DNA of 64,000 bases, taken from positions 620,001 through 684,000 of the forward strand of contig CP084617.1 of the NCBI GenBank assembly GCA_025917655.1. Direction: 5' to 3'. The notes beneath the pieces are model-generated. The model was given only the letters and a program-made list of their open reading frames with translations, was not told the DNA's origin and made no database searches. Shown piece by piece: positions 34,990 to 47,421 of this stretch (the stretch's first letter is position 1; each line of letters starts with the position of its first letter). Source of the stretch: Chlorella sorokiniana. Lineage: Eukaryota > Chlorophyta > Trebouxiophyceae > Chlorellales > Chlorellaceae. The position numbers and the translations under genes were made by a program.

Positions 34990-35559
34990 CCCCTTCCACG
35001 GAAATCCACTTGCTAGCCGCCTTGTTTCAGATGCATTGTTTATGTAGGGCTGTGGGCGGCAGAGGAGGGTTGCCTGTCTTAGCCGGCTTTCACTGACTTG
35101 AAATGCCCCCAGCGTGAATTGGTGTTGAGAGCCTGTCCCAATCTACATGTCTGCTTTGGATTGGATCGCTATCCCGTGTGCCCTGTCTTTGTGGCAGCCA
35201 GGTGCCCTGTGCCTGCTCACATGTGGCTGTGGTTCAGTGCCTTGCTCCATCATGGCTGGCCAATTGGCAGCCAACCCTGTCCTGCCCTTGGATATTCCAC
35301 CGCCACCAGCCACCGAGACATGCATCCCAGCTGGCACAAGCACGACAAATCTGGCCAGAGCACAAGCACGCTAGGCATGCTGCATGGCATGCCTGGGACA
35401 GCGGCTTGTGATGGTGTCGGACAAGGCCAATAAGGAGAGAGACGAAGGGTACGCAGCGAGGGCAAGCTGTTTGTGCTGTCGAAACTACAACCCCTCACAA
35501 GAACAGAAGATGAACATGCACGCATAAGCCGCCCCAAGCCCAAGCTTCCAGTGGAGAGG
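34990..35559. other. Intergenic between H3 and H2B 3' ends
   Basis: About 570 bp between convergent histone genes. No coding signal was seen. Confidence 0.55.
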
Positions 35560-35577
35560 TGGTGTTGAATAACACCA
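35560..35577 (-). terminator. Histone 3' stem-loop, H2B
   Basis: On the minus strand TGGTGTT-ATTC-AACACCA, about 48 nt past the H2B stop, followed by TCCACTGGA. Confidence 0.85.
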
Positions 35578-35624
35578 GTTGTTGATTGTAGATGTTGAGG
35601 TTTGCCAAAGGCAACGCCAGCCGC

Positions 35625-35993
35625 TCAAGCGGAGGTGAACTTGGTGACCGCCTTGGTGCCCTCAGACACGGCGTGCTTGGCCAGCTCGCCGGGCAGCACC
35701 AGGCGCACGGCGGTCTGGATCTCGCGGGAGGTCAGGGTGGGCTTCTTGTTGACGCGGGACAGCTGGGCGGCGGCGGTGGCGATCTTCTCAAACTGATCGG
35801 CGATGAAGGAGTTGAGGATGGCCATGGACTTGGAGGAGATGCCGGTGTCGGGGTGCACCTGCTTGAGCACCTTGAAGATGTAGAGCTTGTAGCTCTCGGT
35901 GCCCTTGCTCTTCTTGGCCTTCTTGCTGCCCTCCTTGGCCGGCTTGGCGGCCTTCTTGGCCGGGGCGGGCTTCTTGCCGGAGGTGGGAGCCAT
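35625..35993 (-). CDS. H2B: Histone H2B
   Basis: Complete intronless gene encoding 122 residues. The Lys/Ala/Pro-rich tail ([20 protein letters not shown]) is shorter than that of land plants. The histone fold includes [39 protein letters not shown] and [20 protein letters not shown]. The C-terminal helix ends [11 protein letters not shown], with the ubiquitin-acceptor Lys in AVTKFTSA. It partners H2A, encoded divergently 315 bp away. The in-frame upstream extension to 36992 is open only by chance; ATG 35993 gives the exact family start. Confidence 0.98.
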   Translation of the reverse strand: MAPTSGKKPAPAKKAAKPAKEGSKKAKKSKGTESYKLYIFKVLKQVHPDTGISSKSMAILNSFIADQFEKIATAAAQLSRVNKKPTLTSREIQTAVRLVLPGELAKHAVSEGTKAVTKFTSA

Positions 35994-36308
35994 GGTGCTA
36001 GGGTTGGGGGAGGTGGTGGTAGGTGGAAGAGTTGGGAATGGATGGCTGGGAGAGCGAGCGCGGCCGTTTTGTAGGGCTGCAAGCGATCGGGGGCGGGGCG
36101 TGCGAGGGGCTGGCGCTGGGTGGGCCCTGGGGCGTCTGGATGGGGGCGCCCATCCGGGGCCCGCCAGGCGCAGCCCCTCGGTGGCCCCGACTCCCCAGCC
36201 TCTCGCCCGCCGTGGCCAGCATACAAAAGCCTGCCTCTGCGCCCTCACCCTCACCCATTCCCCTCTCTCCACACTCCTCTCCTCCTCACCAACCCAACCC
36301 CAGCAACC
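35994..36308. promoter_or_regulatory. Divergent H2B/H2A promoter
   Basis: 315 bp. It holds the reverse complement of GGGCCCCGGATGGG at 36149-36162. TATA-like sequences occur at suitable distances: ATACAAAAG near 36220 for H2A, and CTACAAAACGG on the minus strand near 36065-36075 for H2B. Confidence 0.7.
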
Positions 36309-36689
36309 ATGTCTGGCCGCGGCAAGGGCAAGACCTCCGGCAAGAAGGCCGTGAGCAAGAGCTCCAAGGCGGGCCTGCAGTTCCCCGTGGGCCGCATCGC
36401 CCGCTACCTGAAGAAGGGCCGCTACGCTGAGCGCATCGGCGCCGGCGCCCCCGTGTACCTGGCCGCCGTGCTGGAGTACCTGGCCGCCGAGGTGCTGGAG
36501 CTGGCAGGCAACGCCGCCCGCGACAACAAGAAGACGCGCATCATCCCCCGCCACATCCAGCTGGCCGTGCGCAACGACGAGGAGCTGTCCAAGCTGCTGG
36601 CAGGCGTGACCATCGCCGAGGGCGGCGTGCTGCCCAACATCCACTCGGTGCTGCTGCCCAAGAAGACTGGCAAGAAGGCCGAGGCCTAA
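36309..36689 (+). CDS. H2A: Histone H2A
   Basis: Complete intronless gene encoding 126 residues. It starts [20 protein letters not shown], then [20 protein letters not shown] and [20 protein letters not shown]. The acidic patch is present (NDEELSKLL). It ends [10 protein letters not shown]. It lacks the C-terminal SQ[E/D] motif of H2A.X, the extended SPKK tails of land-plant H2A.W, and H2A.Z hallmarks, so it is a canonical H2A. Confidence 0.98.
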   Translation: MSGRGKGKTSGKKAVSKSSKAGLQFPVGRIARYLKKGRYAERIGAGAPVYLAAVLEYLAAEVLELAGNAARDNKKTRIIPRHIQLAVRNDEELSKLLAGVTIAEGGVLPNIHSVLLPKKTGKKAEA

Positions 36690-36727
36690 GCCGGATCTCC
36701 TCTCAAACAACAACAAACAAACCCAAC

Positions 36728-36745
36728 TGGTGTTATTCAACACCA
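36728..36745 (+). terminator. Histone 3' stem-loop, H2A
   Basis: TGGTGTT-ATTC-AACACCA, about 40 nt past the H2A stop, followed by TTCCTGGAA. Confidence 0.85.
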
Positions 36746-36992
36746 CCCTTCCTGGAAACCCTCTTGCTGCCGCTGCTTGCCTGTGCCGCCGTGTTGTGTA
36801 CTGTGCATGGCAGGTGAATGATTGGGTGGCGGGTCCTTGTGTGTGCCTCCAGGCTGTGAAGTCCTTCACACATAAAGCCCTTGCCTCCTGTTTATTGCTT
36901 TGCTGCCCTCCGTTCTCAGTGCTTAAACAGTCAATAAAAGGGCATGGCAGGCGCAATAGTGCAAGGCAACGGCACCCATCAGTCCACCACAA

Positions 36993-39900
36993 TCACCTCT
37001 GCCTCTGTCCCCCAAGCTGCTGCTTGTCAGTGGGCGGCCCCCCTGGTTCTCCTTGTGGCCGGGCGAGTCGTCGGCTGCAACCGCCGCTGCTGCTTTCTGC
37101 TTGGGCTGCATGAAGGACAGGATGGACTGCTGCTGCGATCGCTCCTTCCCCTTGTGTCCTGTGCCGGTCAGCGCCAGCGGGGCTTGCGCGAGGCGCTGCC
37201 GCCGCCAGCCGCCGCCTGGCCGCCACTGCCGTCGGCCGCTGCCTTGCCGCCGCTGCCGCCGGCGCTTGGCTGCGAGGTGAGCGGGTTGGTGTAGGCCGCG
37301 GCCGAGCCCTGGCCAGCAGCAGGCGCGGGAGGCGTGGCGTGCGTGCCGCCAGCACGGTGCAGGTCGGCGCTGCTGCCCTTGTCGACGCCTTCGCGCTGCC
37401 TGGCGCCCGCTGGTGGCTCGGCTTGCGCAGCGCTGCAGGGGGCAGGCAGCAGCGTTGAGAGCCACAGGTGCAAAAGCAAAGAGTATTGGCACGGTAACTA
37501 AGCTTCAGGGAGTAAAGTATGGTGCGGCAGCTGGGTCGCACCGCTGCTTGTGTGCCACTGCGGGCTGCGTTGCGAGCGCGCTGAGCACCAGGTTGAGATA
37601 GTCGGGCAAGGCCTTGGCAATCAGGTTGTTCCAAGTCTGCGAGGAGAACGGAAGGCAGCGGAGTGCAGCTAAATTACGGGCGCCGCAGGACAGGGGTCAA
37701 GCTGCGCGGCATGCTTCACTGCTTGGCGCAGCGCTGCAGCCGACAGGAAGCTGGCTTGCCTTTTGGTCGACTGGGTGGGGCCCCTGGTGCTTGGAGGGGG
37801 AGGTTGCAGGGGAGGCGGCGAGGGCCTGCTTGGCTGGGGAGGGCGGGGCTGGGGCCGGAGCGGCCGGCGCCGGCAGGCACTCAGGCTGATCCACATCCAT
37901 GCCTCCCGCTGCCGCCTGCCCCTGGCCCTTGTCCTGCGGTTGCTGCTGCAGCTGACCCTCTGCGGGGGCAGCCACGGGGTGGCTGGCAGGGTTCAAGCGC
38001 ACGCGCTTGCGGAAGCCAAACCTGCAGCAGCCATGGGACAGGCCTGGCGTGAGAAGAACTCGGGTGTGCAGTCTTCTTGCACCAAGCCTGCGTGCAGCAA
38101 GGTCTGCCCGGGAGCGTAGGCTCTGGCGGTTGTTAGATGGCGGGTGCCAGCTCACCGCTCGTCGCTCAGCAGCGCCAGCACGATGTCGCTGCGCTGGTTG
38201 CCCTTGCGCGGCTGCCAGCCCAGCTGGTGCACGGCGCGCAGCGCAGCGCGCGTGTCGGCCTCCCGCCACCAGTCGGCCGGCGCGTGCTTGCTGCGCAGGA
38301 AGGGCAGCGGGGGCCGCGCCCGGGGCTGGCCCCGTCGTCGCCAGAAGCCATCCATGCGGCCAAGGCCTTGCGTACCCGGAGTTGCTGCACCACAGCAGAC
38401 GGGGACAGCAATTTGAGATGGACAGACACGCGATGTGCAAGCCGGGACCGGGAAGGCAGCCCTGGGAAGCCAGTTGGCTGCTCCCGCAGCGCCAGGCGCT
38501 CACCTCCACGCCCCTCTGCGCATGGCTGGCGGCCCAGTTGAGGAACTGCTGCGAGCGCAGCGCCTGCAGGGGCAGCCCAAGGAAGTTCCTCAGCAAAAAC
38601 ATCGACAGCATCAGCTATGAAGAACGGGAACGGTCACAAGCAGCCTGTTTTGTAGGGGTTGAGGGCGCCGCGTGGCCTCTGCAACGGGCGCCAAGCAAGA
38701 TTACGATGTGTGCCCCCCGTGCAACCCCCCAGCCATCCCCGCTGGCTCACGTGGGCCACAGCCGGCGGCGCCTCCTGGAGCTCAGCCTGCACGTACCGCT
38801 CCAGCGCCTCCTGTACCGCGCTGTCCCTGGGCTTCTTGTGGCTCTTGGGCTTGCCGCCCTCCCCCTCCCCCTCGCCCTCCACTGGGGCATCCGCGGCGGC
38901 CTCCGCCGCCCCTACGGCCGCAGCATGCTGCTGCTGCTGCTGCTTCTGCTCCGCGCGCTGCGCCTTGAGCTGCTCCTCATGCTGCTTCGCCAGCTCGGCG
39001 CCCTGCGCAGCGCCCTGAGCATCCCCGCCTCCAGCTCCCGGCACTCCTCCGCCGAGCGGTCCTGCAGGTTGGCCTGCGAGGTGGGCGGCAGCGGGCGGGG
39101 GCAGCTCACCCTGCTTGCTGGCCTGTGCAGCCCATCCGCTCAGCGGCTCTGCCGCACACTGATGCGCCACACGTGGCGGGCCCCAACGTGCAGCAGCAGC
39201 AACACGCACCTCCCGCCGCACATCCTCAGTGCGTCCGGCGCCCAGCTGCAGCAGCGCGGCCTCAAACGCCGCCAGCTCGCCGTTGCTCCAGCGCTTGAAG
39301 GCGGGCCCGCTCTCCTTGCCCCTCTTCTGCTTCTTGCCCTGCGACCCAGCACGCAGCTGACCCAGCTCGGCAAGGCGCGCGGGCAGCGCTCGTCTGCCGC
39401 TGGCCTTTGCCTCCCTCTCTCGCTTGCCCAGCACACAGTGGCACGTTGCTGCGGCGGCAAGAGCCCATGGCTGGGCGGTCACCTTTGGCAGCACGAGATC
39501 CTCATCCTCGCCATCCCCCTCAGCCACATAGTCCTCATCGTCCTGGGAGGGGGCGCCGCCAGCACCTTGCCATCCATCTGCGCAGCACACGTCGCATCGC
39601 AGCGTGCTCAACGCACGCGCAGCGGGAGGAGGCGCCGGCGGCGATCGACGCACGCCAGCCCCTGCCCACCCGCCCTGGAGACCGGGTGTCAGCGGCGCCA
39701 CGCGTGCATGTGTCCCGCAGCGGCAGCCCCCGCCCCAGCAGCAGCCCACCTGGCCCTTGTAGTCCACTTGCTTGCGGCGGCGCGGGCCAGCACCACGGGG
39801 CGCGGCTTGCCGCCTCTGCCGCCTCGTGCCCCTGCACCGCGTCGGGCAGCAGGGCGGCCCAGTACGCTTTGTCGTCGCGCGAGGCGGCCTGCACGCGCAG

Positions 39901-42900
39901 CAGGCACAGCGCGGATGAGGGACCAGCTGAGAGAGAGCGCTTGGCGGGGCCAGCCGAGCGCCTGCCTTCCTGTAGCCCCAAGGCAGGAGATCGGGCGTGC
40001 TGGCTTCGGCTGCCCGGTCGAGCACCTCACACAATCCCACCGCACCTTGCCCGGCGTCTGCCCCACGGCAAAGGTGGCCACCGAGAAGGTGTTGCCCGCC
40101 CGCCCCCGATCTGGCGCTTCTCGGTGCGCCCCCGCAGGATCTGGTCGATGCCCTCGGCAGCAAAGGCGCCGCCCTGCAGCGGGTTGTTTGTTGTTGTTGG
40201 GGGGTTCGGTGTAGGCAGCCAGACCGAGGGTGTGTGGCGCCCCACCCAGCATCCCTTCACAATCCACTCGTCCTCCAAACAAGCCGTCCCCCTGCCTTAA
40301 CATCCCCCCCTCCCTTTTCCTGACACAAAGAGACGCACACGCACATACATACACACCATACATGGTCCGTCACTCGCCTGTTCGCTGGCAGCCTCCATCT
40401 CCTGCAGCCCGTGGGCGCCGTACTTGAGCAGGTCGGCAATCTTGCGCACGTCGTCCTCGGGGTTGCCGCCGCCGCCTCCCCCGAGTCGCTGGAACCGCCC
40501 AGGTTGCCCAGGATGGCCTCGTCCAGGCCTGGGAGAGGTGAAAGAGGAGTGGGGGCGGGGGGTGGCGTGTGCAGGAAAGAAGCCAAGCAAAAAAAACAGG
40601 CAAGCGGGCACACGGGCGGGGTGCAGCCGAGCGGAACTCGATACATCTGCCCACGGACCAGACAAGCCAGCTCAAGTGCTGCCAGCATATAGTGGCACCG
40701 TGCCAGCAGCCGCCGGCGCGGGCTCACCGTACTTGCGGGAGGACATCTGGAAGATGTTCTCCTCGTAGCTGTTCTTGGAGACGAGGCGGTAGATGGTCAC
40801 CTCCCGCTCCTGGCCGATGCGGTGGCAGCGCGCCATGGCCTGCAGGTCGTTCTGCGGGTTCCAATCTGCAGCCATCACGGGGCAAGCAGAGCAAAAGGGT
40901 AGCGCGTTGTCAGTGGGAAAGAGGCAGGGAGGCACTCGTCAGCTTTGCAGCTACTTGCCTACTAGAACAGAAAGCTACTGAGGCTGTTCTGGCAACGGAC
41001 ACCCACCTGAGTCGAAGATGACGCAGGTGTCGGCCGCCGTCAGAGTGATGCCCTGGCCGCCCGCACGCGTGGACAGCAGGAAGACAAAGCTCTCACTGCC
41101 CTCTGCAGCGGAGGCGGGGAGGGGGCTGGGATGCAGTCTCCTGCCAGGAGGCTGGCCGTCGGAGCATGCAGCCTCTGCTGCCTTTGCACCCCATCAAACA
41201 AGCACGTTTTCACGCACACAAGTACTGCAACCAGATAGCCACGTCACCCTCACCGCCACCACCGCCACCGCACCCAAGCCCCCACCCACCCTTGGAGAAG
41301 CGGTCGATGGCGGCCTGGCGGTCGCGGGAGGAGGTGGAGCCGTCGATGCGCTCGAAGGGGTGCCCCCAGGCGCAGGTAGTCCTCCAGCACATCCAGCATC
41401 ATCTTGAACTGCAGGGGGAAGTATGAATTGTCTGTAGAAAAGGGTGCAGAGGAACAGGGGCGTGCAGCTTAAACGGAGAGAGCCCAGGCAGGGCCAGGGG
41501 GTCGGCCGTCAGCGGTGCAGGCAGGGTTCAGGGAGGTGCACTGTGGAAGGTGGAAGTTGCATTGAAAATTGTGGAGGGGGCGAGGAGGGAGCAGAGCATA
41601 TGACGCCGCCATCTGCATGGCTAGGAAGTGCCTCACCTGGCTGAAGATGAGCACCTGGGGAGGAACAGAAAGGGGGCGCACAAAAGAAGGGTTGAATGGG
41701 AGGGAACCGCGAGCACACATCAGAGTGTCTGCCCCAGCCAAGCCCCTCCATCAGAGTGTCTGCCCCAGCCCAGCCCCCTCGGCCTCCCACCTTGTGCCCC
41801 TCTGCGCGCAGCTTGGGCAGCAGCTTGTTCAGCAGCACCATCTTGCCGCTGGCCTGCACCAGCTGCTCCAGCTCCGACGTGGCCGCAGCCCCCGCCTCCA
41901 GCCGGCGCCGCTGGATGTCCTCCTCCAGCCCGTTGCACAAGAACTGCAGGTATATGTTGTGCAGCGTGGGGCAGGATAATAGTGACGCAGGGCAAGGAGG
42001 GAAGGAAGCCGGGTGCCTTAAAAGGAGGGCTTTGCAGGTGAAAGAAGCTGTTGGCCTTTCAAACTGATGGGGTGGGCTGGTGGGTGAAGGCACGCGATGC
42101 CCCCTGTCCCTCCCCCGGGCCCTCTCCCCCTTTCCCCCTTCCTGCCGCCAGCAGCTCACCGGATGGCAGCACACTTTGCGCAGTTCCATTGCCAGGTTGC
42201 GCAGGTTGGGCATGTTCTTGGCGGAGGCGCCTGCCAGCAGCTGCAGGGGCGGGCGGGACGACGCAGCGGGGCGCTGAGCAAGCTGCCACTGGGACTGGGC
42301 AGGGCGCCGCCGCTGTGCCCACTGGCAGTGCTGCCAGCGCGCGCTCCTCAAGCATCCGGCCCCGGCCTCACAGTGCCAATCTGGTTCTCGTAGATGGCTT
42401 TGTAGTAGGCTCGCTGCTCAGGTGTCAGCTCCACCCAAATGATGACCTGGAAGGTCAGGGAGCGCGCATGCGGCTTCAGTTGCCGCAGCAGCACAAGGCG
42501 CGCTGGCCTGGGGGCCTGAGGGAGCTGAGCAGGCACCGCTGCCCACCCATGGCAAGCCCCCACCTCCTCCTTCTCGGGCAGAGTCTCCACGTCCTCCTTC
42601 ATACGGCGCAGCAGGATGGGGCGCAGCTCCCCCTGCACGAAGAGCGGGCCATGTGGGCAGGAGCGGGACCACGGTGGGCAGGAGCGGGACCATGGAGGCA
42701 TGAGGGGGACCACGTGGGCAGGGCCGCCCTGTATCTGTCACCTCCCCGTCTCATCCCAAGCGGTGCCGTAGCTGACCCTGACTCCGGGGACTTGCAACCA
42801 CCGTAAGGCAACTGGCTTCAGCAGCTTGTGCCCCCTTTCCCATCCCCACAACCAACCTGCAGGTCCTTCACTTGCTCTGGTGTCATGCCTGTGCGGTCGT

Positions 42901-45900
42901 CACCAAACCGCTCCAGGAACGCATCCTCGTCTGCTGGAGGGAGGGGTGAGGGAACGTGAGCGGCAAAGGAAAGACTCTAGGAGGGAATGAGCAGAGGCGC
43001 AGCCATGCACAGAGGCGCGTGCGGCAAGACGAGCAGCCCACCCGCAAAGCGCTGCCGATCGAGCAGGTTGAGGATGCCAAACAGCTCCCTCATATTGTTC
43101 TGCACCGGAGTGCCTGCACGGCGCAGGCAAACGGCGACAAACCGAAATGGTTTCAATCGTAAGTGAGGGTTCAAAGACTGTACATTCACCTCTCAAGCCT
43201 CCAGCAGCCTGCGCCCCAACCCAACAGCATGGTTGACAAAGCAACGTCAGGCACTGCCGCCCCCAGAGCAAGGAAACAAGGCAACCCCCCCCCCCCTTCC
43301 GTGCTTGCCCTTCCCCCAGCCCACCCACCGGTGAGCAGCAGCAGCCACTCGATGTCCATGGACGCAATGGCGGCGCGGGTGGAGGAGCCCGTGGACTTCA
43401 TGCGGTGCGCCTCGTCGATGATGACGGTCTGCCAGCAGATGTCCTGCAGCAGAGCGGGGGCATACCAGGAGGCATCTCTGAAAATCTGGGCACATAAGCA
43501 GCAACTGGGTGGGCAAAAGAGAAGGAGGCTGGGAGATTGGGCAGCGGGGCGCTGTTGTTCGAGGCTCGCTCAGCGCCGGCTGCTGGGCTCCTGTGACCCG
43601 CATAACAGGGGAGCAGCGCAGCATCGACACCGCGCTCACGTTGAACAGGGTCCTGTCCCTGAGCACCGTCTCGTAGGAGGCCAGCACGACGTTGGGCTTG
43701 AGGGTGCGCCAGCGCGCGCGCCGCCCGCTGCCATCGGTGGAGGAGAAGAAGAGGTCGTACCGCTGCGGTACGGGCAGGACAACTCCGGCATCAGGGGTTG
43801 CGTGTGAGCAATGGAAGATGCAAGGCATTGTGCACCAGCACTGGCGACTGTGCTGAAGCCTGCAGTGAGGACGGCAGGCTGCCCAGGTTCGTGCTTGCCT
43901 GGATGCAGTCCCTGTCTGCCTGCCCCCGCATACACCACGCAGTTCATGTCGGTCCAGGTCTCGATCTCACGCTGCCAGTGGCCCAGCGTGGTCAGCGGCG
44001 CAATGACTGAAGGGGGTGAGAGAAAAAAGGCATGTGATGGCACATGCCTTTGCATGGCGAGGCGGGAAGGGCAGATGCTGCCAGCGCGTGGCGCAGCACA
44101 GCAGTTGCTCCAGCGAGCGCCCACCCAGGAACGGTCCGCGGATGCCGCCGTACTGCTTCTGGTACGCAAGAACGCTGATGGACTGCGCGGTCTTGCCCAG
44201 CCCCATCTGCGCAGCACAGCGGCAGGCGGAGCCATGTCACAATCGGGCCACCGGCACGCACGGCAGCCCACAGACGACCATAAGACACCTGTTCATATTT
44301 GCCAGCAGCGGGCACACCACACACACCCGGCCCCGGGCGTGCCTGCCGCTGCGTCGGCAGAAGGCCCTCACCTCGTCTCCCAGGATGCAGTTGCGGCCCT
44401 GGCTCCAGTTGATGATGTTCCATTCCAGGGACACGCGCTGGTAGTCGCGCAGCTGGCGGCCGTGGCAGAAGTCGGGCACTGCGCACGCAAGGAGGTGGGG
44501 GTGGTGGTCAGATGAGAGGGTCCCTCACCCAGTGCTGCCTTGCGTCAGCAGGCAAAATAGAAACAGCACCACAACAGCAGCCCGCAGAAGCGTCCACAAG
44601 AATCCAAGGCCTCACCCAGCGTCGCAACCAGCTCCTGCTTCTCGCTGTCTGCCTCCTCATCCTCGTTGGGAGCCTGTTGTACCGCTCATACCGCTCGATG
44701 TGAGACTGCAGGGGAGGTGGCATGGCCAGGCAGCAGAAAAGTCAGCCCGTCGGGTGGGACCTGTGTCACCAGCTAAGGCTGGTGGTGGGCTGGCCTCAGC
44801 AGGAAGGCGGGGACACCGCCGATGCTGGGCAGGCGACGACCAAAGCGCTGCGCTCGGCCCTGGCAGCCCACCTCCTCCCGGCAAGGTCGCGCTCCGCCTC
44901 CCAGGTGCTCTCAGCATAGCCCAGCCCCCGCCACTTGACCAGGTAGGAAGTGCGGCCGAGGCGGCAGCGGTGCGCAATCACGCGGTCCACCTGGACCCAG
45001 TCGGGGTGCACCCCCTGCACCAGGTCGCCGTACGGGTCCACCTCGCCCGCCGCCTTCTTCTTCTGGAAGTTGCGCAGCAGCTGCAGGCGGTCCACTGCGG
45101 GAGCACATGGAGGCACAGGGGCGTGGTGAGCGCCGCTGCAGGCAGAACCCACAGCAGCATAAGTGGAAGCGAGGCAGCATGGGGACAGCGCCGCATGCAG
45201 AGCCCTGCGGGCTTACCTGCCAGCACGTCGTAGGGTAGCCAGGCGGTCTTGCGGTACGACTTGCCTGCAGCAGGAGGAGCTTTGGATGTGGGCTGGCAGT
45301 GGCACTGCTCGCAGCGCAGCCCAAGCGAGATGTGCTGGCGCCTGCGGGGCACACTTTGACCGGGCCTGCCACGTTGGCCACCGCCCGCGCACCTTCAAAC
45401 TTGCACAGGAACTCCTGGCCGCCGCCATCCGCTGCGGCACGGCTCTCCAGTATCCTCTCCACCTGGCAGCGGTCAAGGTCCAGCCCTGCGCAGCAGAGGC
45501 GGGCACAAGGTGAGCAGCATGATGATGTGCACGTAAACAGCGGCATTCGACCAGGAGGGGCCAGGTGCATCCTTGGCCCCTGCAGCAGCCCTGCTAAGCA
45601 CCCACCAGGGCCGTCGCTCTCGCTGCCGGACATGGACGCGTCGGAGCCCTGCAGCTCGCTGCCGCCTTCATCCGAACCGCTGCCGTTGCCTGAGCCCCCT
45701 CATCCGAGCTTTCAACCACAGCCTGGCGCCGCACTGCACGCATGTTTGGGCCAGCAACGGGGCAGCATGCAGGTTCTGATGAGGCACGACCAACAGGCTG
45801 CACAGCACGCCGCCCTCAGGGCTCAGGCTGCTCTCGGCACCTGTGCTGCCAAGCATCACACGCTCACCGGGTGCCGCGCGCCCGCCGCGGCTGCTTGCGC

Positions 45901-47421
45901 TGCTTGCCGCCGCCTGCTTGCTTGCGAATGGCACGGCCCGCGGCCTTGGCGGCCCGCCGCGTGGGGCGCGCCGGCTGCTCCTCTTCCTCCTCGCCAGACT
46001 CCTCCTCGCTGCTCTCCTCCTCCTCGCTCTCGGGTCGGGCTGCGCACAGCGTGCAAGCAGGGACCAGCTTGGATCAACCATGTGGGGCATGAAGCGGCCA
46101 GCACAGGGCCTGGACATGACGAATCTGCTCCTGTCACATGCAAGGGGCGCACAGGAGATGCACGCTCTGCAGCGGCGCTCACCAGCAAGGCGTCCTCGTT
46201 GTAGCAAACACGCTGCCGCTCTCTGCCGGTGCGGCGGCCCTCCTGCCGTGCCGGCCGCCTGCCGTCAGTGCGAGTGGCCCTGCCCACAGAACTCCGCCTT
46301 GGGAGGGGCTGCTCCTCCTCGTCCTCCTCCTCCTCCTCTTCTGCACAGCCAAATGTCAGACCATCAGATGTAATCAGTTGCAAACGGAGTTAAAAGCCAA
46401 ATCCAATGCAGGAAGACCAGATTGTGCTCCTGGGCTCCCACCTTCGAGGTCTCCCTCCTCCTCCTCCTCCTCGCTGCTGCCAGACTCGCGATAGCTGGGC
46501 TTGCCTGCGCCACGCTGCTGCCTGCTGCGCCCAGCATGCATGTCCCCTTCATCATCCCCCTCCTCCTCCTCATCATCATCGTCATCCTCGCTGGGGGCCT
46601 CATGGTAGCTGGGCCGGGCCGCCCCACGCAGCCGTTTGCACCTGCCGCCGCCATTCCCGCCATCGTCCTGCGCACGCTGCTGCCACAGGCTGCGTGGCTG
46701 GCTGCACATTGGAAGCAAAGAAGCGGGGTTGATTTGTTGAGCACTGCGCTCTTCGGCGCTTTTACATGCACAGACAGCAGGTTGCACCAAGCCGCAGCAC
46801 AGCGAGGCGGCCGCCCCGCCCCGCTCTCACTTGCGGTCTCGCCGCTGCGGCAGCACCTCCTCCTCAGACTCCTCAATATCCCAGCCAGACTCGTCAGACT
46901 GATGCGCGAGTTCCACATCCTCCTCTTCCTCCTCCTCTCCATCCCCTGCAGCCATTTCCTCCTCCTCTGGCTGAAAGTCGGCATCGCGAGCTGCCGCCGA
47001 CTCCTCGTCGGCGGATTCATCTGCCGACTCAATGGGGTCAGCAGCCAGCTCATCCTCTGCCTCGCTGTTGCTGTCTGGGCAGGGACTGGACCTGCATGGC
47101 AGCAGAGTGGTGCACAGTCTTGATGCCTGGCAGGCAACCCGAAAGAGGGAGATCGTGAGGGTGCTCTGCAACGCGCGCTGCTACGTGCGGCAGGTGGCTG
47201 GAGGTTCACCTGCGGCGTTGGCTATGAGGGAGCTCGCCCATCTCGACATTGGTCCGCTTCTTGCCCGCCACTGCGGCTTTTTTGCAGTAGGGACCACGCC
47301 GAATCCCCTCGCGTGTCTCCAGCTGCCGTGGGCTGCTGCCCTCGCTATCATCGCTGGTCTGCCCGTCTAAACTGTCATCAATATATTGCGGGGCACCCGC
47401 ACGCTCACGCAGGCGCCCCAT
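36993..47421 (-). CDS. Chromodomain-helicase (CHD6-9-like) chromatin remodeller
   Basis: Large ATP-dependent nucleosome remodeller, minus strand, many exons. It starts [20 protein letters not shown] at 47421. An acidic low-complexity N-terminus (runs of Glu/Asp/Ser) covers 45630-47200. Tandem chromodomains: [20 protein letters not shown] and [23 protein letters not shown]2 motor: [31 protein letters not shown] (Walker A, near 44200), [12 protein letters not shown] (DEAH box, near 43410), [55 protein letters not shown] and [19 protein letters not shown]. After the motor, [15 protein letters not shown] and NTFSVATF match the CHD7 group. A SANT-like segment ([20 protein letters not shown]) and a Gln-rich region follow. 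Assignment of 36993-38620 to this gene is inferred; that tail has [18 protein letters not shown] and [11 protein letters not shown]. Frame breaks occur at 41363-41367 and 37038-37043. Confidence 0.85.
41718..41779 (+). repeat. 31-nt tandem duplication in a CHD intron
   Basis: Two copies of a unit beginning CATCAGAGTGTCTGCCCCAG, at 41718 and 41749. Confidence 0.8.
42653..42694 (+). repeat. 21-nt tandem duplication in a CHD intron
   Basis: GTGGGCAGGAGCGGGACCAC occurs at 42653 and, with one change, at 42674. Degenerate pieces continue to about 42720. Confidence 0.75.

Noticed and set aside
35994-36992. Upstream in-frame extension of H2B to 36992
   Set aside because: It runs through the divergent promoter and the antisense of H2A. 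The H2B family start is at 35993.
38007-40214. 735-codon plus-strand open frame
   Set aside because: It is antisense to the CHD remodeller exons, rich in Arg/Pro/Leu from GC-biased codons, and has no recognisable domain.
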